64,000 nucleotides of DNA, taken from positions 124,001 to 188,000 of the forward strand of contig NZ_OZ242038.1 in the NCBI RefSeq assembly GCF_965205175.1, written 5' to 3'. The translations under genes were made by a program, and so were the position numbers. Origin of the DNA: Poriferisodalis sp965205175 (lineage in GTDB: Bacteria > Actinomycetota > Acidimicrobiia > Acidimicrobiales > Poriferisodalaceae). Under the pieces are notes generated by a model that saw only the letters and a program-made list of their open reading frames with translations, searched no databases and was not told where the DNA came from. Shown here in pieces: positions 1 through 9,042 of the stretch (positions are counted from its first letter, which is position 1; each line of letters starts with the position of its first letter).

Positions 1-592
1 ATGCGGCTCTGTCGAAGCCAAGCCGCCGCGCGGCCGTGATCGTCACGCCTGAACGACTGACGCCCGGCAGCAGCGCCGCTGCCTGCGCGAGGCCCATGGC
101 GAGAGCGTCGCGCAGCCGGTAGGAGTCCTGCGATCGCTGCGCGCCACGCTCGTGCGCTGCTGCATCGGTCCTCCACAGCAGCCAGCCGAAGCCCGCCAGC
201 AGGCCCGCTATCAGCAGTGGCTGCTCCGCGAGGCCGAGCAAATGTCCCTGCGCAGCGACACCCACGACGGCTGCGGGAACTGCCGACACCCCCAAGCTGA
301 CGGCAATCGACGCTTCGCGCTGGACGCGGCCGCGCACGGCGCGCCAGAGCGCCGCGCCGTAGCAGGCGATGTCTGCCCGCAGGTAGGACGCGGCCCCCGC
401 GAGGGTGCCCACATGCAGAGCTATGTCGAAGGCGTTCTCCAGCTCGCCGTCATCGCCGAACAGGTCCCATCCGGCCAGCCACGGCACCAGCTCCAAGTGT
501 GCGCTCGACGAGACGGGAAAGAACTCCGTCAGTCCCTGCAGCAGGCCGAGCAGGATCGCGACGGCCCAATCCGGCGTAGCACCTTCCGGCAT
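1..592 (-). CDS. uppP: Undecaprenyl-diphosphatase UppP (3' end outside window)
   Basis: Membrane phosphatase that recycles undecaprenyl diphosphate to the monophosphate lipid carrier for peptidoglycan and other envelope polymers. The frame opens at ATG 592 and runs off the left edge, so about 197 N-terminal residues are visible. Both family signatures are present: Q-G-L-T-E (residues 19-23) followed by PVSSSAH (26-32), the glutamate-rich catalytic loop, and PGVSRSG around residues 176-182, the phosphate-binding loop. Hydrophobic segments alternate as expected for a polytopic protein. It starts 11 bases after the PHP gene and is probably the last gene of the leftward tldD-tldE-PHP-uppP operon. 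Identity is secure; only the C-terminus is unseen. Confidence 0.93.
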   Translation of the reverse strand, partial: MPEGATPDWAVAILLGLLQGLTEFFPVSSSAHLELVPWLAGWDLFGDDGELENAFDIALHVGTLAGAASYLRADIACYGAALWRAVRGRVQREASIAVSLGVSAVPAAVVGVAAQGHLLGLAEQPLLIAGLLAGFGWLLWRTDAAAHERGAQRSQDSYRLRDALAMGLAQAAALLPGVSRSGVTITAARRLGFDRAA

Positions 593-603
593 CGCACCGG
601 CGC

Positions 604-1329
604 CTAGTCGTCGTTCCCCACCGAAGGAACGATGCGCGGCTTCCAGCGACGGGGCGGGTCGTAGTGATGACCGACCGCTCTGCCCTGGCGCATCGACCAC
701 AGAAAACCGGCAGGATCGTCGTTACCGAAGTCGGGCATCTCCAAGTACGCGCCCCCAAGCGCCTCGGCGACATGTGCGTCGCTGCCCGCACCGGGCGCCA
801 GGCCGTGTTCGCACGCGTAGCGGGCCGCTTGTGAGTTGAGGCTGGACAGGCTCGTCTTTGCATTGAGCACCTCGATGCCGTCGACCAGACCTTCGCCGAC
901 CAGCTCGTCGAGCACGTCGCGGCGCAGATTGTTGCGGAGCGGATCGAACGGGTGCGGGATGTAGACCAGCCCGCCTTGGGACTTCACGGCCCGTGCCGCC
1001 GCTGCCGGCGCCAAGCCCTGCGGCACACGTTCGGTCAGGAACAGCCCGATGATCTCGCCTGCGTGGGTCTTCATCTCCTCGCCGACGACGACGCGCGCAT
1101 CCAGCTCGTCCTGCAAGCGCTGGGCGCCGCGCACGGCGTTGTGGTCGGTGATGCACACCACGTCGATGCCGCTTTCGGCGAGGCACGTCGCGAACTCGTC
1201 CGGCGTCGTCGTCGAGTCGCCCGACCACATCGTGTGCGTGTGGAAGTCGACACGCACCCAGCCCGCCGGGCAGTCCTGCGCGAGATGGGGATGACGTTCG
1301 AGGGCTGCCGGCGCAGCAGGACGCGGCAT
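604..1329 (-). CDS. PHP-domain phosphoesterase
   Basis: 241-residue protein of the polymerase-and-histidinol-phosphatase (PHP) superfamily, metal-dependent phosphoesterases. The metal-binding motif HTHT lies at residues 30-33, TDHN at 61-64, E-E-M follows the VVVGEE strand near residue 82, and a C-terminal SDAH motif completes the usual set of His/Asp ligands. Standalone PHP proteins of this size include nucleoside 3',5'-bisphosphate phosphatases and uncharacterised members; the substrate cannot be read from sequence. It begins 3 bases after the tldE stop, so it is surely cotranscribed with tldD/tldE upstream and uppP downstream. Confidence 0.85.
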   Translation of the reverse strand: MPRPAAPAALERHPHLAQDCPAGWVRVDFHTHTMWSGDSTTTPDEFATCLAESGIDVVCITDHNAVRGAQRLQDELDARVVVGEEMKTHAGEIIGLFLTERVPQGLAPAAAARAVKSQGGLVYIPHPFDPLRNNLRRDVLDELVGEGLVDGIEVLNAKTSLSSLNSQAARYACEHGLAPGAGSDAHVAEALGGAYLEMPDFGNDDPAGFLWSMRQGRAVGHHYDPPRRWKPRIVPSVGNDD

Positions 1330-1332
1330 CGC

Positions 1333-2706
1333 TCACACCCCGGAGAGCGCGACATCCGCAATGACGATCGGCGGCATCGAGGTACCGCCGGTCAGTCGCT
1401 CGGCGGTCGCGCCGATGCCGCTGATCCCCAGCAGCATCCGCTGCAGCGTCGATGCAATGGTCGCTTCGCGGAACGGCTCAGCCAGCTCGCCGCCCGATAT
1501 CCGGTGCCCCCAAGCGCCGACGGAGAAATCGCCGCTCGTGGGATTCACGCCGCTGTGCAACCCGCTGACGCCACGCACCAGCACGCCTTCCCCGAGAGAC
1601 CCGTACAGCGCTTCGTCGGCGAGGTCGCCGACGGCAACCGCGGGCGCATGGGTACCCACGCCGGGCACCGACCGCGTGCCGCGTACCGCCGAACCCGTGG
1701 ACACCGTGGCGGATCGGCGCGCCGTGTACGCATTGTGCAAGAAGCCGTCTAGCACGCCCGCGGAGATCAACTCGTTGCGGCGGGCAGCAAGCCCCTCGCC
1801 GTCGAAGTTCGCTGCTGCCAGCGTCGTCGGGTCCGTGGGATCGTCGAAGAGGTGGAGCCGCTCGTCGGCGATGCGCTCGCCGACGCGGTCCGCGAACGGC
1901 GAGCGTCCCTTCAGCACGCTGTCCGCAGCCAACGCTCCGGCGACCACGGCAATGAACGCCGCTGCGACGGACGGCGCCAGTACCACCGTCAAGCGCTTGC
2001 TGTGCGGCTTGGTCGCCCCCAGCTGCCCGAGTGCCTGCTCCGTCGATTCGGTGACGACTCGGTCGAAGTCCAGCTCGTCGGGCCGCCACGCAGCATCGCC
2101 GGCGTAGCCGATCTGCGTCTCGTGCCCGTCGGTGGCGAGGGGCTGCGCGCCGATGGAGCAGCTCGCGTGCTCGGATTGCACGCAGATGCCGGCGCTCGAC
2201 GCCAGCACCGATTGCGACCATCCGTCGCTCCATGCAGCAACTCGCACGCCGGAGATACGCGTATCTGCAGACAGGCAGCGCCGTTCGAGGTCGATCGCCG
2301 CGGCGATCTTGTCGGCATCGGACACCCGCGCCACGGCGGCATCGCACAGATCCAGACTCGGCGGCACCACGCCGTCGGGCTCGGCAAGCCCTTGATGGGG
2401 ATCAGGCTCGCCGAAGGTTGCATTGCTGCGGGCGGCGCTCAGCGTCTCAGCCACCACGTCGACGTCCAGCGAGCCGGCCGATGCGAAACCCTGACGGCCG
2501 TCGACGATGATCCGCACGCCGATCGCTGCGCTGTGTCCCGAGCGAAGCGACTCGATCTCGCCGTTGTACGCGCGCACCGTGGTCGAACGCCCCGTCGACA
2601 CGCAGACCTCGACCTGCTCGCTTCGGCGGGCGCGTCCGCACACCTCCTGAGCGATCCGTGCCAGCTCGTCGGCGTCGTCTCGGCCGTTCCGCAGTCGTTC
2701 GCTCAC
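1333..2706 (-). CDS. TldE/PmbA-family metalloprotease subunit
   Basis: 457-residue member of the TldD/PmbA (U62) family. It shows the N-terminal TldD-fold pattern with the sequence AYNGEIESLRSG near residue 50 and the C-terminal domain, but lacks the HExxxH zinc motif found in the neighbouring TldD. That is what is expected of the TldE (PmbA) subunit, which pairs with TldD to form a heteromeric protease that digests unfolded peptides (microcin B17 maturation, CcdA degradation in E. coli). The gene follows tldD by 15 bases and precedes the PHP gene by 3 bases, a tight operon. Start is the ATG at 2706. Confidence 0.88.
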   Translation of the reverse strand: MSERLRNGRDDADELARIAQEVCGRARRSEQVEVCVSTGRSTTVRAYNGEIESLRSGHSAAIGVRIIVDGRQGFASAGSLDVDVVAETLSAARSNATFGEPDPHQGLAEPDGVVPPSLDLCDAAVARVSDADKIAAAIDLERRCLSADTRISGVRVAAWSDGWSQSVLASSAGICVQSEHASCSIGAQPLATDGHETQIGYAGDAAWRPDELDFDRVVTESTEQALGQLGATKPHSKRLTVVLAPSVAAAFIAVVAGALAADSVLKGRSPFADRVGERIADERLHLFDDPTDPTTLAAANFDGEGLAARRNELISAGVLDGFLHNAYTARRSATVSTGSAVRGTRSVPGVGTHAPAVAVGDLADEALYGSLGEGVLVRGVSGLHSGVNPTSGDFSVGAWGHRISGGELAEPFREATIASTLQRMLLGISGIGATAERLTGGTSMPPIVIADVALSGV

Positions 2707-2721
2707 GCGTGATCGAACCGC

Positions 2722-4137
2722 CTAGCCGGCGGTGCCCCCCACCGTGAGCGCGCGCACGCGCAGCGTGGGCTGACCGTCGCCCACAGGCACGCCCTGGCCG
2801 TCCTTGCCGCAGGTGCCGGGGCTTCCCATCGCAAAGTCGTTGCCGAGGGCATCGATGTCGAGCAGCACTTGGGGTCCGTTGCCGATCAGATTGCCCTCCC
2901 TCAGCGGGGCCGTGATCACACCGTCCTCGATGAGGTACGCCTCGGTCATGCCGAACACGAAGTCACCGGTCGCCGTGTTGACCTGGCCGCCCCCGAGGTG
3001 CGCCACATAGACGCCCCACGGCGTGTCAGCGACGATGTCGGACGGGTCGACCGAGCCGTTGGTGACGAACGTGTTGGTCATCCGGACCATCGGCAGATGC
3101 ATGTAGCTCTGGCGTCGGCCGTTGCCCGAGGGGGCTCGGCCGTCGTCGCGGCTGCGCAGCCAATCCCACATGTAGTCGGTCAGGACGCCGTCGCTGATCA
3201 GCTCGTTGCGCTGGGTGGGATGACCCTCGTCGTCGATGGCCAATGCGCCCCACTCGGGCGCCATCGTGCCGTCATCGACCAGTGTCACGCCGTGGGCGGC
3301 GACTTGAGCGCCAACCCGACCAGCGAACACCGACGCTCCCTTGCGCACCAGATCGGCCTCCAGGCCGTGGCCGCACGCCTCGTGGAACAGCACTCCTCCC
3401 CCGCCGCGTGCGATGACCACAGGAACTTCGCCGCTCGGCGCCGGACGGGCCGAGAGCTTGGTGACCGCGCGGCGAGCGGCTCGTTGCGCGAGTTCGGCGG
3501 GGTCGCAGTCGTCGAACAGTTCCCACCCGACCGTGTAACCGACCGTCTCGCGTCCGGTCTGCATACCGCCGTCGCCGCTCGCTACGCAACCCACCGAGAA
3601 CAGCGTCCGCACCTGGTCGTCGCCGGCATACACGCCGTCGGTGTTGGCAACCAGGATCCGCCGACGGCTCTCGCCGTAGCGGGCAGTCACCTGCGTGACC
3701 GATTCGTGGGTCGACCGGGCGGCTTCGTCGGCGGCGCGCAACAACGCGACCTTGCGTTCGGCACCGACGCTCGAGGGCAGCACAGCCGCTCGGGTCGCAG
3801 CCAGATCGACCTTCGGGAGCGGGCTCATGGCGACGATTCCGCCCAGCGCCTGCGTGGACGCCACTGCCGCAGCCGTGCGAGCGGCGTCCGTGAGTCCTCG
3901 GGCACTCAGGTCCGACGTGTGTGCGTAGCCCGTGGTGTCGCCCGCAGTGACCCGAACGCCGACGCCACGGTCTCGGCCGGAGTTCATCTCTTCCACTCGG
4001 CCCTCGTCGAGCACGATGCCCGCTGACTCTCGGTCCTCGGCGAACAGCTCTGCCCATTGGCCGCCGGCGTCCAGTGCCGCCCTGAGCATCGTGTCGACGA
4101 GGTCGAGGTCGAGAAGCGGCGCGGAGGTCGCGCTCAT
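2722..4137 (-). CDS. tldD: TldD-family zinc metalloprotease subunit
   Basis: Catalytic subunit of the TldD/TldE protease. The zinc-binding motif HEACGH is visible at about residues 250-255 (near base 3380), followed by GLEADLV, matching the HExxxH of TldD. The frame is open up to a possible start at 4254, but the first 39 residues are polar, unlike the family; the ATG at 4137 (MSATSAP) gives a 471-residue protein of normal TldD length and is preferred. It is the first gene of the leftward operon with tldE, the PHP gene and uppP. A divergent promoter region separates it from the YbhN-like gene. Confidence 0.92.
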   Translation of the reverse strand: MSATSAPLLDLDLVDTMLRAALDAGGQWAELFAEDRESAGIVLDEGRVEEMNSGRDRGVGVRVTAGDTTGYAHTSDLSARGLTDAARTAAAVASTQALGGIVAMSPLPKVDLAATRAAVLPSSVGAERKVALLRAADEAARSTHESVTQVTARYGESRRRILVANTDGVYAGDDQVRTLFSVGCVASGDGGMQTGRETVGYTVGWELFDDCDPAELAQRAARRAVTKLSARPAPSGEVPVVIARGGGGVLFHEACGHGLEADLVRKGASVFAGRVGAQVAAHGVTLVDDGTMAPEWGALAIDDEGHPTQRNELISDGVLTDYMWDWLRSRDDGRAPSGNGRRQSYMHLPMVRMTNTFVTNGSVDPSDIVADTPWGVYVAHLGGGQVNTATGDFVFGMTEAYLIEDGVITAPLREGNLIGNGPQVLLDIDALGNDFAMGSPGTCGKDGQGVPVGDGQPTLRVRALTVGGTAG

Positions 4138-4464
4138 GGCGCCGGGCTCGTCGGGGTTGGGCGTTTCGGCGCTGGTCGTGTCAACGCTGAGCTTGTCAGC
4201 ATTGCGTGAGAGTCGGTACTGCGTGGTATGTCGCTGCGTGTCATGGGCTGCCAAGGGTGTCGAGCGTCTGTCCGGTCAGGACATGGGCGATCAAGGCGCG
4301 GGCGGTCACGGCATGGGCCGCGGCACGACCGTGCATGGGCGCGCTGTTGTCACACTATTGTGCGAAGCCACGTGAACCGCTTAGGGATTGCATCAAGGAT
4401 TGACGCACGCCACGGGACTGCTCGCAACACCCCAAGGCTCAGGCGACGCGGAAGCGCTGCCTGA
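4138..4464. promoter_or_regulatory. Divergent intergenic region
   Basis: 327 bases between the divergently transcribed tldD and YbhN-like genes, so promoters for both should lie here. The only structure I see is a short inverted repeat at 4351-4362 (CACA, 4-base spacer, TGTG) overlapping an AT-rich patch that could be a -10 region. There is no recognisable operator or RNA. The first part may encode an N-terminal extension of TldD if the 4254 start were used. Confidence 0.4.
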
Positions 4465-5505
4465 GTGTCCCGCCCGCAGAGCCTCGTTGCAGCGTCACGC
4501 GCGTGCGCGGCCGTCGTAAGGCGTCACACGGCTTCGCATCTCGCACGCAATGCGCTGAGCCTCGCCGTCAGCGCCGGCCTGCTTGCTTGGCTGATCACGG
4601 TCAGCCGCGAAGAACTCTCATCGCTGGAGGTGGGCTCCAAGAGTGCTGCTGCTGCATGGCTAGTCGCAGCAGCAGGCGCCATGGCATGTGCCTTCGTCAT
4701 GGCCTCGGTGCGGTGGCGTCACGTCGCGCACACGCTCGACGTCGAGGCGTCAGGGCGGACGATGCTCTCGATCTACTTGGCCGCGCAGTACGTCGGGAAC
4801 TTCTTGCCCACCACCATCGGCGGCGACGTTCTGCGCGTCAACCGTCTCGGGCGCATCTGCGGCAGCCGGGCCAACGCGTTCGCTACCGTCATCATCGAGC
4901 GACTCACCGGCTGGATCGTGCTGCCTGTGCTCACGCTCGCAGCGCTGACCGCTCAGCCGGGCCTGCTGCGCCACAGCGGGGGAAGAGTCGCCGGCGGGCT
5001 GGCGCTCGGCACGCTGGTTGTCCTGGCGTTCATTGTCTGGTTTGCCGAGCATCCCCGCGGTCTGGGCCGGCTGTCCGGCGGCACCCACGTCCGGGACTGG
5101 CTGGGCGCCGTGCATACCGGGCTGAGCGTGATGCGACGCCACCGACGCGCCGCTCGGCGCATCCTGGGCATCGGATTTGCCTATCAGGGCCTGCTGGTGG
5201 CGGCGACCGCGCTCGCGGGCGCAGCCATCGGCGTCAACCCCGGCTTGATTGCATGGCTGGCGTTCACGCCCATGGTGCTGATCGCGCAGAATATGCCGTT
5301 CACCATCGGTGGGCTCGGAGTGCGCGAAGGCGCATTCGTGCTGTTCCTGGACGCGCACGGAGTCAATGAAGGTCAAGCGGTGCTTCTCGGCCTGCTGCTC
5401 TACGCTCTGACGCTGCTGGTCAGCCTGTCCGGTGCCCCGGCACTCGCACTCGGCGGTCGCAGGCATCGCATCGCGGGACTCGCACGAGCACCCGCCGGAC
5501 GCTGA
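4465..5505 (+). CDS. YbhN/LPG-synthase-like polytopic membrane protein
   Basis: 346-residue integral membrane protein of the UPF0104/lysylphosphatidylglycerol synthase transmembrane-region family (flippase-like). It has about eight hydrophobic segments and the family's conserved LPTTIGGDVLR loop near residues 112-122, plus a late GGLGVREG loop. It lacks the soluble aminoacyl-transferase domain of MprF, so it is probably a transport or accessory membrane protein, often linked to lipid-linked sugars. Start is the GTG at 4465. The stop lies 30 bases before dxs on the same strand, so the two are probably cotranscribed, consistent with polyprenyl-lipid-linked work. Confidence 0.8.
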   Translation: MSRPQSLVAASRACAAVVRRHTASHLARNALSLAVSAGLLAWLITVSREELSSLEVGSKSAAAAWLVAAAGAMACAFVMASVRWRHVAHTLDVEASGRTMLSIYLAAQYVGNFLPTTIGGDVLRVNRLGRICGSRANAFATVIIERLTGWIVLPVLTLAALTAQPGLLRHSGGRVAGGLALGTLVVLAFIVWFAEHPRGLGRLSGGTHVRDWLGAVHTGLSVMRRHRRAARRILGIGFAYQGLLVAATALAGAAIGVNPGLIAWLAFTPMVLIAQNMPFTIGGLGVREGAFVLFLDAHGVNEGQAVLLGLLLYALTLLVSLSGAPALALGGRRHRIAGLARAPAGR

Positions 5506-5535
5506 GCAGCGGCGCTCAGTAACCTCGCGCCGCGA

Positions 5536-7491
5536 ATGCACCTCGCCAAGCTCACCAGCCCAGCTGACCTGCGAGCGCTGGACAACTCGCAACTCGCCGA
5601 GCTTTGCGCCGAGATCCGCCATTTCGTGGTGCAGGCCGTCTCACAAACCGGCGGACATCTCGGCTCGAACCTCGGCGCGGTCGAACTCAGCGTGGCCTTG
5701 CACCGGGTCTTTGAGTCGCCCCGCGACGTCATCATCTGGGATACCGGCCATCAGGCGTACGTTCACAAGCTCATCACCGGCCGACGCGACGGCTTCGAGC
5801 GACTTCGCCAGCGGCACGGCCTGTCGGGATACCCCAGCATGTCCGAGTCGCCTCACGATGTCGTCGAGAACAGTCACGCATCCACCTCGCTGAGCTGGGC
5901 ATCGGGCCTCGCCGCCGGATTCCGGCTCACCGGCCACGAGCATCGGCGCGTCATCGCCGTCATCGGCGACGGCGCCATGACCGGCGGGATGGCCTTTGAG
6001 GCACTCAACAACCTCGGCCACTACGCCCAGCGAGCGCTGATCGTGCTCAACGACAACGGCCGCTCCTACGCCCCGACCATCAGCCGGCTCTCGACAGTGA
6101 TGTCGCGGCTGCGACAGTCTCCCCACTACGTGCAGGGCCGTCGAGTCGTCGACCACATGCTCGACCGAGTGCCGCTGGGCGGTGGTGTGCGCCGCAGCCT
6201 GGACAGCGCGGCCGCCGCGATGCGCGAGATGTGGGAACCGCCGGCGTTCTTTGAGACCCTCGGCGTGCGCTACGTCGGTCCGGTTGACGGACATGACATC
6301 GCCGCCATGGAATCGGCCTTCCGCGACGCCGGCGCCTACGTGGACGGCCCCATCGTCGTCCATGTCGTCACCCAGAAGGGGCGCGGCTACGCCCCTGCGG
6401 AACACGACAACGAGAAGCACCTGCACGACATCGGACTGTTCGATCCCGCCACCGGCAGCTCTGCCGCGGCGTCGGCTGCGGCGTCTCGAACTGCGCCGGG
6501 GCCTGCGGCGTCGGACCGTCACGGCGTGCCGGCCATGCGCGACTACACCGCAGCATTCACCGAAGCGCTGGTGGCAGCAGCACGACGCGACCGTGACATC
6601 GTGGCGATTACCGCAGCGATGCCGGGATCTACCGGACTGCTGCCGTTCCAGCGAGCGTTCCCGGACCGTTTCTACGACGTCGGCATCGCTGAGCAGCACG
6701 CGCTCACGTCTGCTGCGGGCATGGCCCGCGCCGGTCTGCGGCCGATCGTTGCGGTGTACTCGACGTTCTTGGCGCGGGCCTTCGATCAGGCGCTCTACGA
6801 CATCGGTCTGCACCGGTTGCCGGTCGTGTTGTGCGTGGATCGCGCCGGGATCACCGGCCCCGACGGCGCTTCCCATCATGGCCTCTACGACATCGCGATC
6901 TTCACTCGCATTCCGGGCATGACCGTGTTCGCTCCGTCGAGTCCCGACGAATTGCCGCTCGCGTTTGCGCACGCTTTGGAGATCACCGATGGGCCTGTGG
7001 CGATCCGCTGGCCGCGGGGCAAGGGCCCCGTTTCGGCATTGGCTGCGTCACCCGATGCCCCGGTTTCCCCCGGCATGCGCTTGCATGCGCTCCAGCACCG
7101 TGCGGGCCCAGATGCCTGCATCCTGGCCGCAGGCCAGACGTTCGGCGCAGCCACTGATGCAGCCGAACTGCTGAGCGCGGAGGGCATCGAAGTCTCGCTG
7201 TGGGATCCGCGCGTGATCAAGCCGCTCGATCGCGCCATGCTGCTGGACGCAGCCGCGCATCCGCTGGTGGTGACCGCGGAGGACGCCGTTCGGGTGGGCG
7301 GTTTCGGCAGCCTGGTCAGCGATGCCTTGCAGCAGCTGGACGCATCGACCGTGCCGCGCGTTGCACAGCTTGGGACTCCCGATGCGTACTTGCCTCACGG
7401 GTCCGCCGACGAACTGCGCGCCGAGGTCGGACTCGATGCCGCAGGGATCGCAGCATCGGTGCGCAAGACTCTCGCCCGGATCGCCGCCTGA
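5536..7491 (+). CDS. dxs: 1-deoxy-D-xylulose-5-phosphate synthase
   Basis: First enzyme of the non-mevalonate (MEP) isoprenoid pathway; condenses pyruvate and glyceraldehyde 3-phosphate using thiamine diphosphate. At 651 residues it has the full transketolase-like layout. The N-terminal TPP domain carries the GDGAMTGGMAFEALNN motif and the LNDNGRSYAP segment that close the TPP/Mg site, then come the pyrimidine-binding domain with GIAEQHA and the C-terminal transketolase domain. A short alanine-rich linker (about residues 312-332) joins the first two domains. Start is the ATG at 5536, 30 bases after the upstream membrane protein. ThiD, which makes the thiamine pyrimidine, is encoded elsewhere in the window. 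Confidence 0.97.
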   Translation: MHLAKLTSPADLRALDNSQLAELCAEIRHFVVQAVSQTGGHLGSNLGAVELSVALHRVFESPRDVIIWDTGHQAYVHKLITGRRDGFERLRQRHGLSGYPSMSESPHDVVENSHASTSLSWASGLAAGFRLTGHEHRRVIAVIGDGAMTGGMAFEALNNLGHYAQRALIVLNDNGRSYAPTISRLSTVMSRLRQSPHYVQGRRVVDHMLDRVPLGGGVRRSLDSAAAAMREMWEPPAFFETLGVRYVGPVDGHDIAAMESAFRDAGAYVDGPIVVHVVTQKGRGYAPAEHDNEKHLHDIGLFDPATGSSAAASAAASRTAPGPAASDRHGVPAMRDYTAAFTEALVAAARRDRDIVAITAAMPGSTGLLPFQRAFPDRFYDVGIAEQHALTSAAGMARAGLRPIVAVYSTFLARAFDQALYDIGLHRLPVVLCVDRAGITGPDGASHHGLYDIAIFTRIPGMTVFAPSSPDELPLAFAHALEITDGPVAIRWPRGKGPVSALAASPDAPVSPGMRLHALQHRAGPDACILAAGQTFGAATDAAELLSAEGIEVSLWDPRVIKPLDRAMLLDAAAHPLVVTAEDAVRVGGFGSLVSDALQQLDASTVPRVAQLGTPDAYLPHGSADELRAEVGLDAAGIAASVRKTLARIAA

Positions 7492-7520
7492 GGCGGCCGG
7501 TCGCGGAACCGTCGGCGGTG

Positions 7521-7584
7521 CTAGCCCAGCTCGGTGCCAGCCGAGCCCTGCGTTAGCCCAGCTTCGTGCTAGCCCAGTTCTGAG
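7521..7584. repeat. Four 16-base tandem units at a gene end
   Basis: Imperfect tandem units start at 7521, 7537 (strongly diverged), 7553 and 7569. Three share the core TAGCCCAG. On the minus strand each good copy reads as Leu-Gly-stop, so the real thiolase terminus (stop at 7569-7571) is echoed twice downstream. The block sits between the convergent dxs and thiolase genes. Confidence 0.7.
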
Positions 7585-8771
7585 CCGACAACGGAGACAA
7601 AGCTCACCGCGGCCCCGGGTTGTCCGCCCAGATTGTGCGTCAAGCCCAGCGTCTTGCCCTGCTCGGTCACCGACGGGATCTGCCGCTCAGGCGGCGCTTG
7701 GCCCCGTAGCTGCAGCCAGCACTCGAAGAGCATCCGCAGACCGGAAGCGCCGATCGGGTGGCCGAAGCTCTTGAGACCGCCGTCGGGGTTGACCGGAAGG
7801 TCGCCGTCGAGGTCGAACGTGCCGGCCATGGCCTCCTTCCAGCCCAAGCCACGCTCGGCAAAGCCCAAGTCCTCCATCAGCACCAGCTCGGTGGGCGTGA
7901 AGCAGTCGTGTACCTCAGCCATCGCAATCTGCGAGCGGGGGTCGGTGATGCCGGCCTGCTTGTAGGCCTCCGCAGCCGACGCCTCCACCTCACGGAACGT
8001 GGTGTAGTCGTAGGTGCTGTCCAGCGCACCGGTCGCGGGACCGGAGGCGAAGCTGAGCGCCTTGATGTACAGCGGATTGTCGCAGTACTTGTGAGCGTCG
8101 GATGCCCGCACCAGGATCGCCGCAGCCGATCCGTCGCTGACGCCCGAGCAGTCGAAGATGCCCAGCGGGCCCGCGATCAACGGCGAACCTGCGATGGTCT
8201 CCTTGGCGACCTCCTTACGGAACTGCGCCCGCGGGTTGAGCGCTCCGTTGCGGTGGTTCTTCCAAGCGATACGGGTGAGGACTTCCTTCATGGTCTCGGC
8301 GTCCAAGCCGTACTTGTGGGCATATGCCGGCGCCAGCAGGCTGAACATGGCCGGCGCAGTCAGCGCCGAGTCGGTGCCGTCGCTGGGCGGCCGAGCGCCC
8401 GTCAGACCGGAGTAGCCGGAGTCCTTCAGCTTCTCGACGCCGATAGCCATCACCATGTCGTACGCACCAGAGGCGACCGCGTACGCCGCGTTGCGGAAGG
8501 CTTCAGAACCGGTGGCGCACATGTTCTCGAGCCGTGTGACGGGCTTGTAGTCGAGCTGCAGCGGCTTGGACAGGGTCAGGCCCGAGACCCCCGAACCCAT
8601 GGTGCCGAGCCAGAAGGCGTCGATGTCGTCTTGAACGACACCGGCGGATGCGTACGCCTCGTGGGCAGCGTCGGTGAGCATGTCATCGACGCTGCGATCC
8701 CAGTGCTCGCCGAACTGGGTGCAACCCATGCCGACGATCGCGACCTTGTCGCGGATTCCGTGTGAACTCAT
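7569..8771 (-). CDS. Thiolase / acetyl-CoA acetyltransferase (SCP2-type)
   Basis: 400-residue thiolase-fold protein of the lipid-transfer (SCP2-like) branch. The nucleophilic cysteine is in NMCATGSEA near residue 89, HDCFTP supplies the first conserved histidine, and GHPIGASG near the C-terminus carries the second. Such enzymes catalyse reversible Claisen condensation or thiolysis of acyl-CoA; the branch also includes degradative enzymes for branched or sterol side chains, and the exact substrate is unknown. The next gene upstream (9043-10452) encodes an HMG-CoA-synthase-like/OB-fold protein on the same strand, a common partner of this type of thiolase. Confidence 0.88.
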   Translation of the reverse strand: MSSHGIRDKVAIVGMGCTQFGEHWDRSVDDMLTDAAHEAYASAGVVQDDIDAFWLGTMGSGVSGLTLSKPLQLDYKPVTRLENMCATGSEAFRNAAYAVASGAYDMVMAIGVEKLKDSGYSGLTGARPPSDGTDSALTAPAMFSLLAPAYAHKYGLDAETMKEVLTRIAWKNHRNGALNPRAQFRKEVAKETIAGSPLIAGPLGIFDCSGVSDGSAAAILVRASDAHKYCDNPLYIKALSFASGPATGALDSTYDYTTFREVEASAAEAYKQAGITDPRSQIAMAEVHDCFTPTELVLMEDLGFAERGLGWKEAMAGTFDLDGDLPVNPDGGLKSFGHPIGASGLRMLFECWLQLRGQAPPERQIPSVTEQGKTLGLTHNLGGQPGAAVSFVSVVGSELG

Positions 8772-8856
8772 GTCTGCCTGCCTTGGTATTGGGTGGTGTG
8801 CCTGTTTGGTGATGTCCTACCGGAAGAATCGAGCGGCGAGCTGTCCGGCCGCCCGC

Positions 8857-8894
8857 GCAGCGCACGCACGGACTGGCAGCGCACGCACGGACTG
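8857..8894. repeat. Perfect 19-base tandem duplication
   Basis: Two identical adjacent 19-base units, 8857-8875 and 8876-8894, each beginning GCAGCGCACG and ending GGACTG. They lie in the 271-base spacer between the two thiolase-cluster genes, about 90 bases upstream of the thiolase start. They may affect its promoter or be a replication-slippage scar. Confidence 0.85.
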
Positions 8895-9042
8895 CCTGGC
8901 GCTGCGGTACTTGCGCTGCGACCACACTAGTGCCTAGCACACTCGCCTGTCGCAATGCTGCGCAGAACCCGCCGGGCAGGACTCGCCGGCCGTGGCGGCT
9001 GAGGACGCGACACAACCACGCGTGCGCTGTTGTGCCGCAGCA

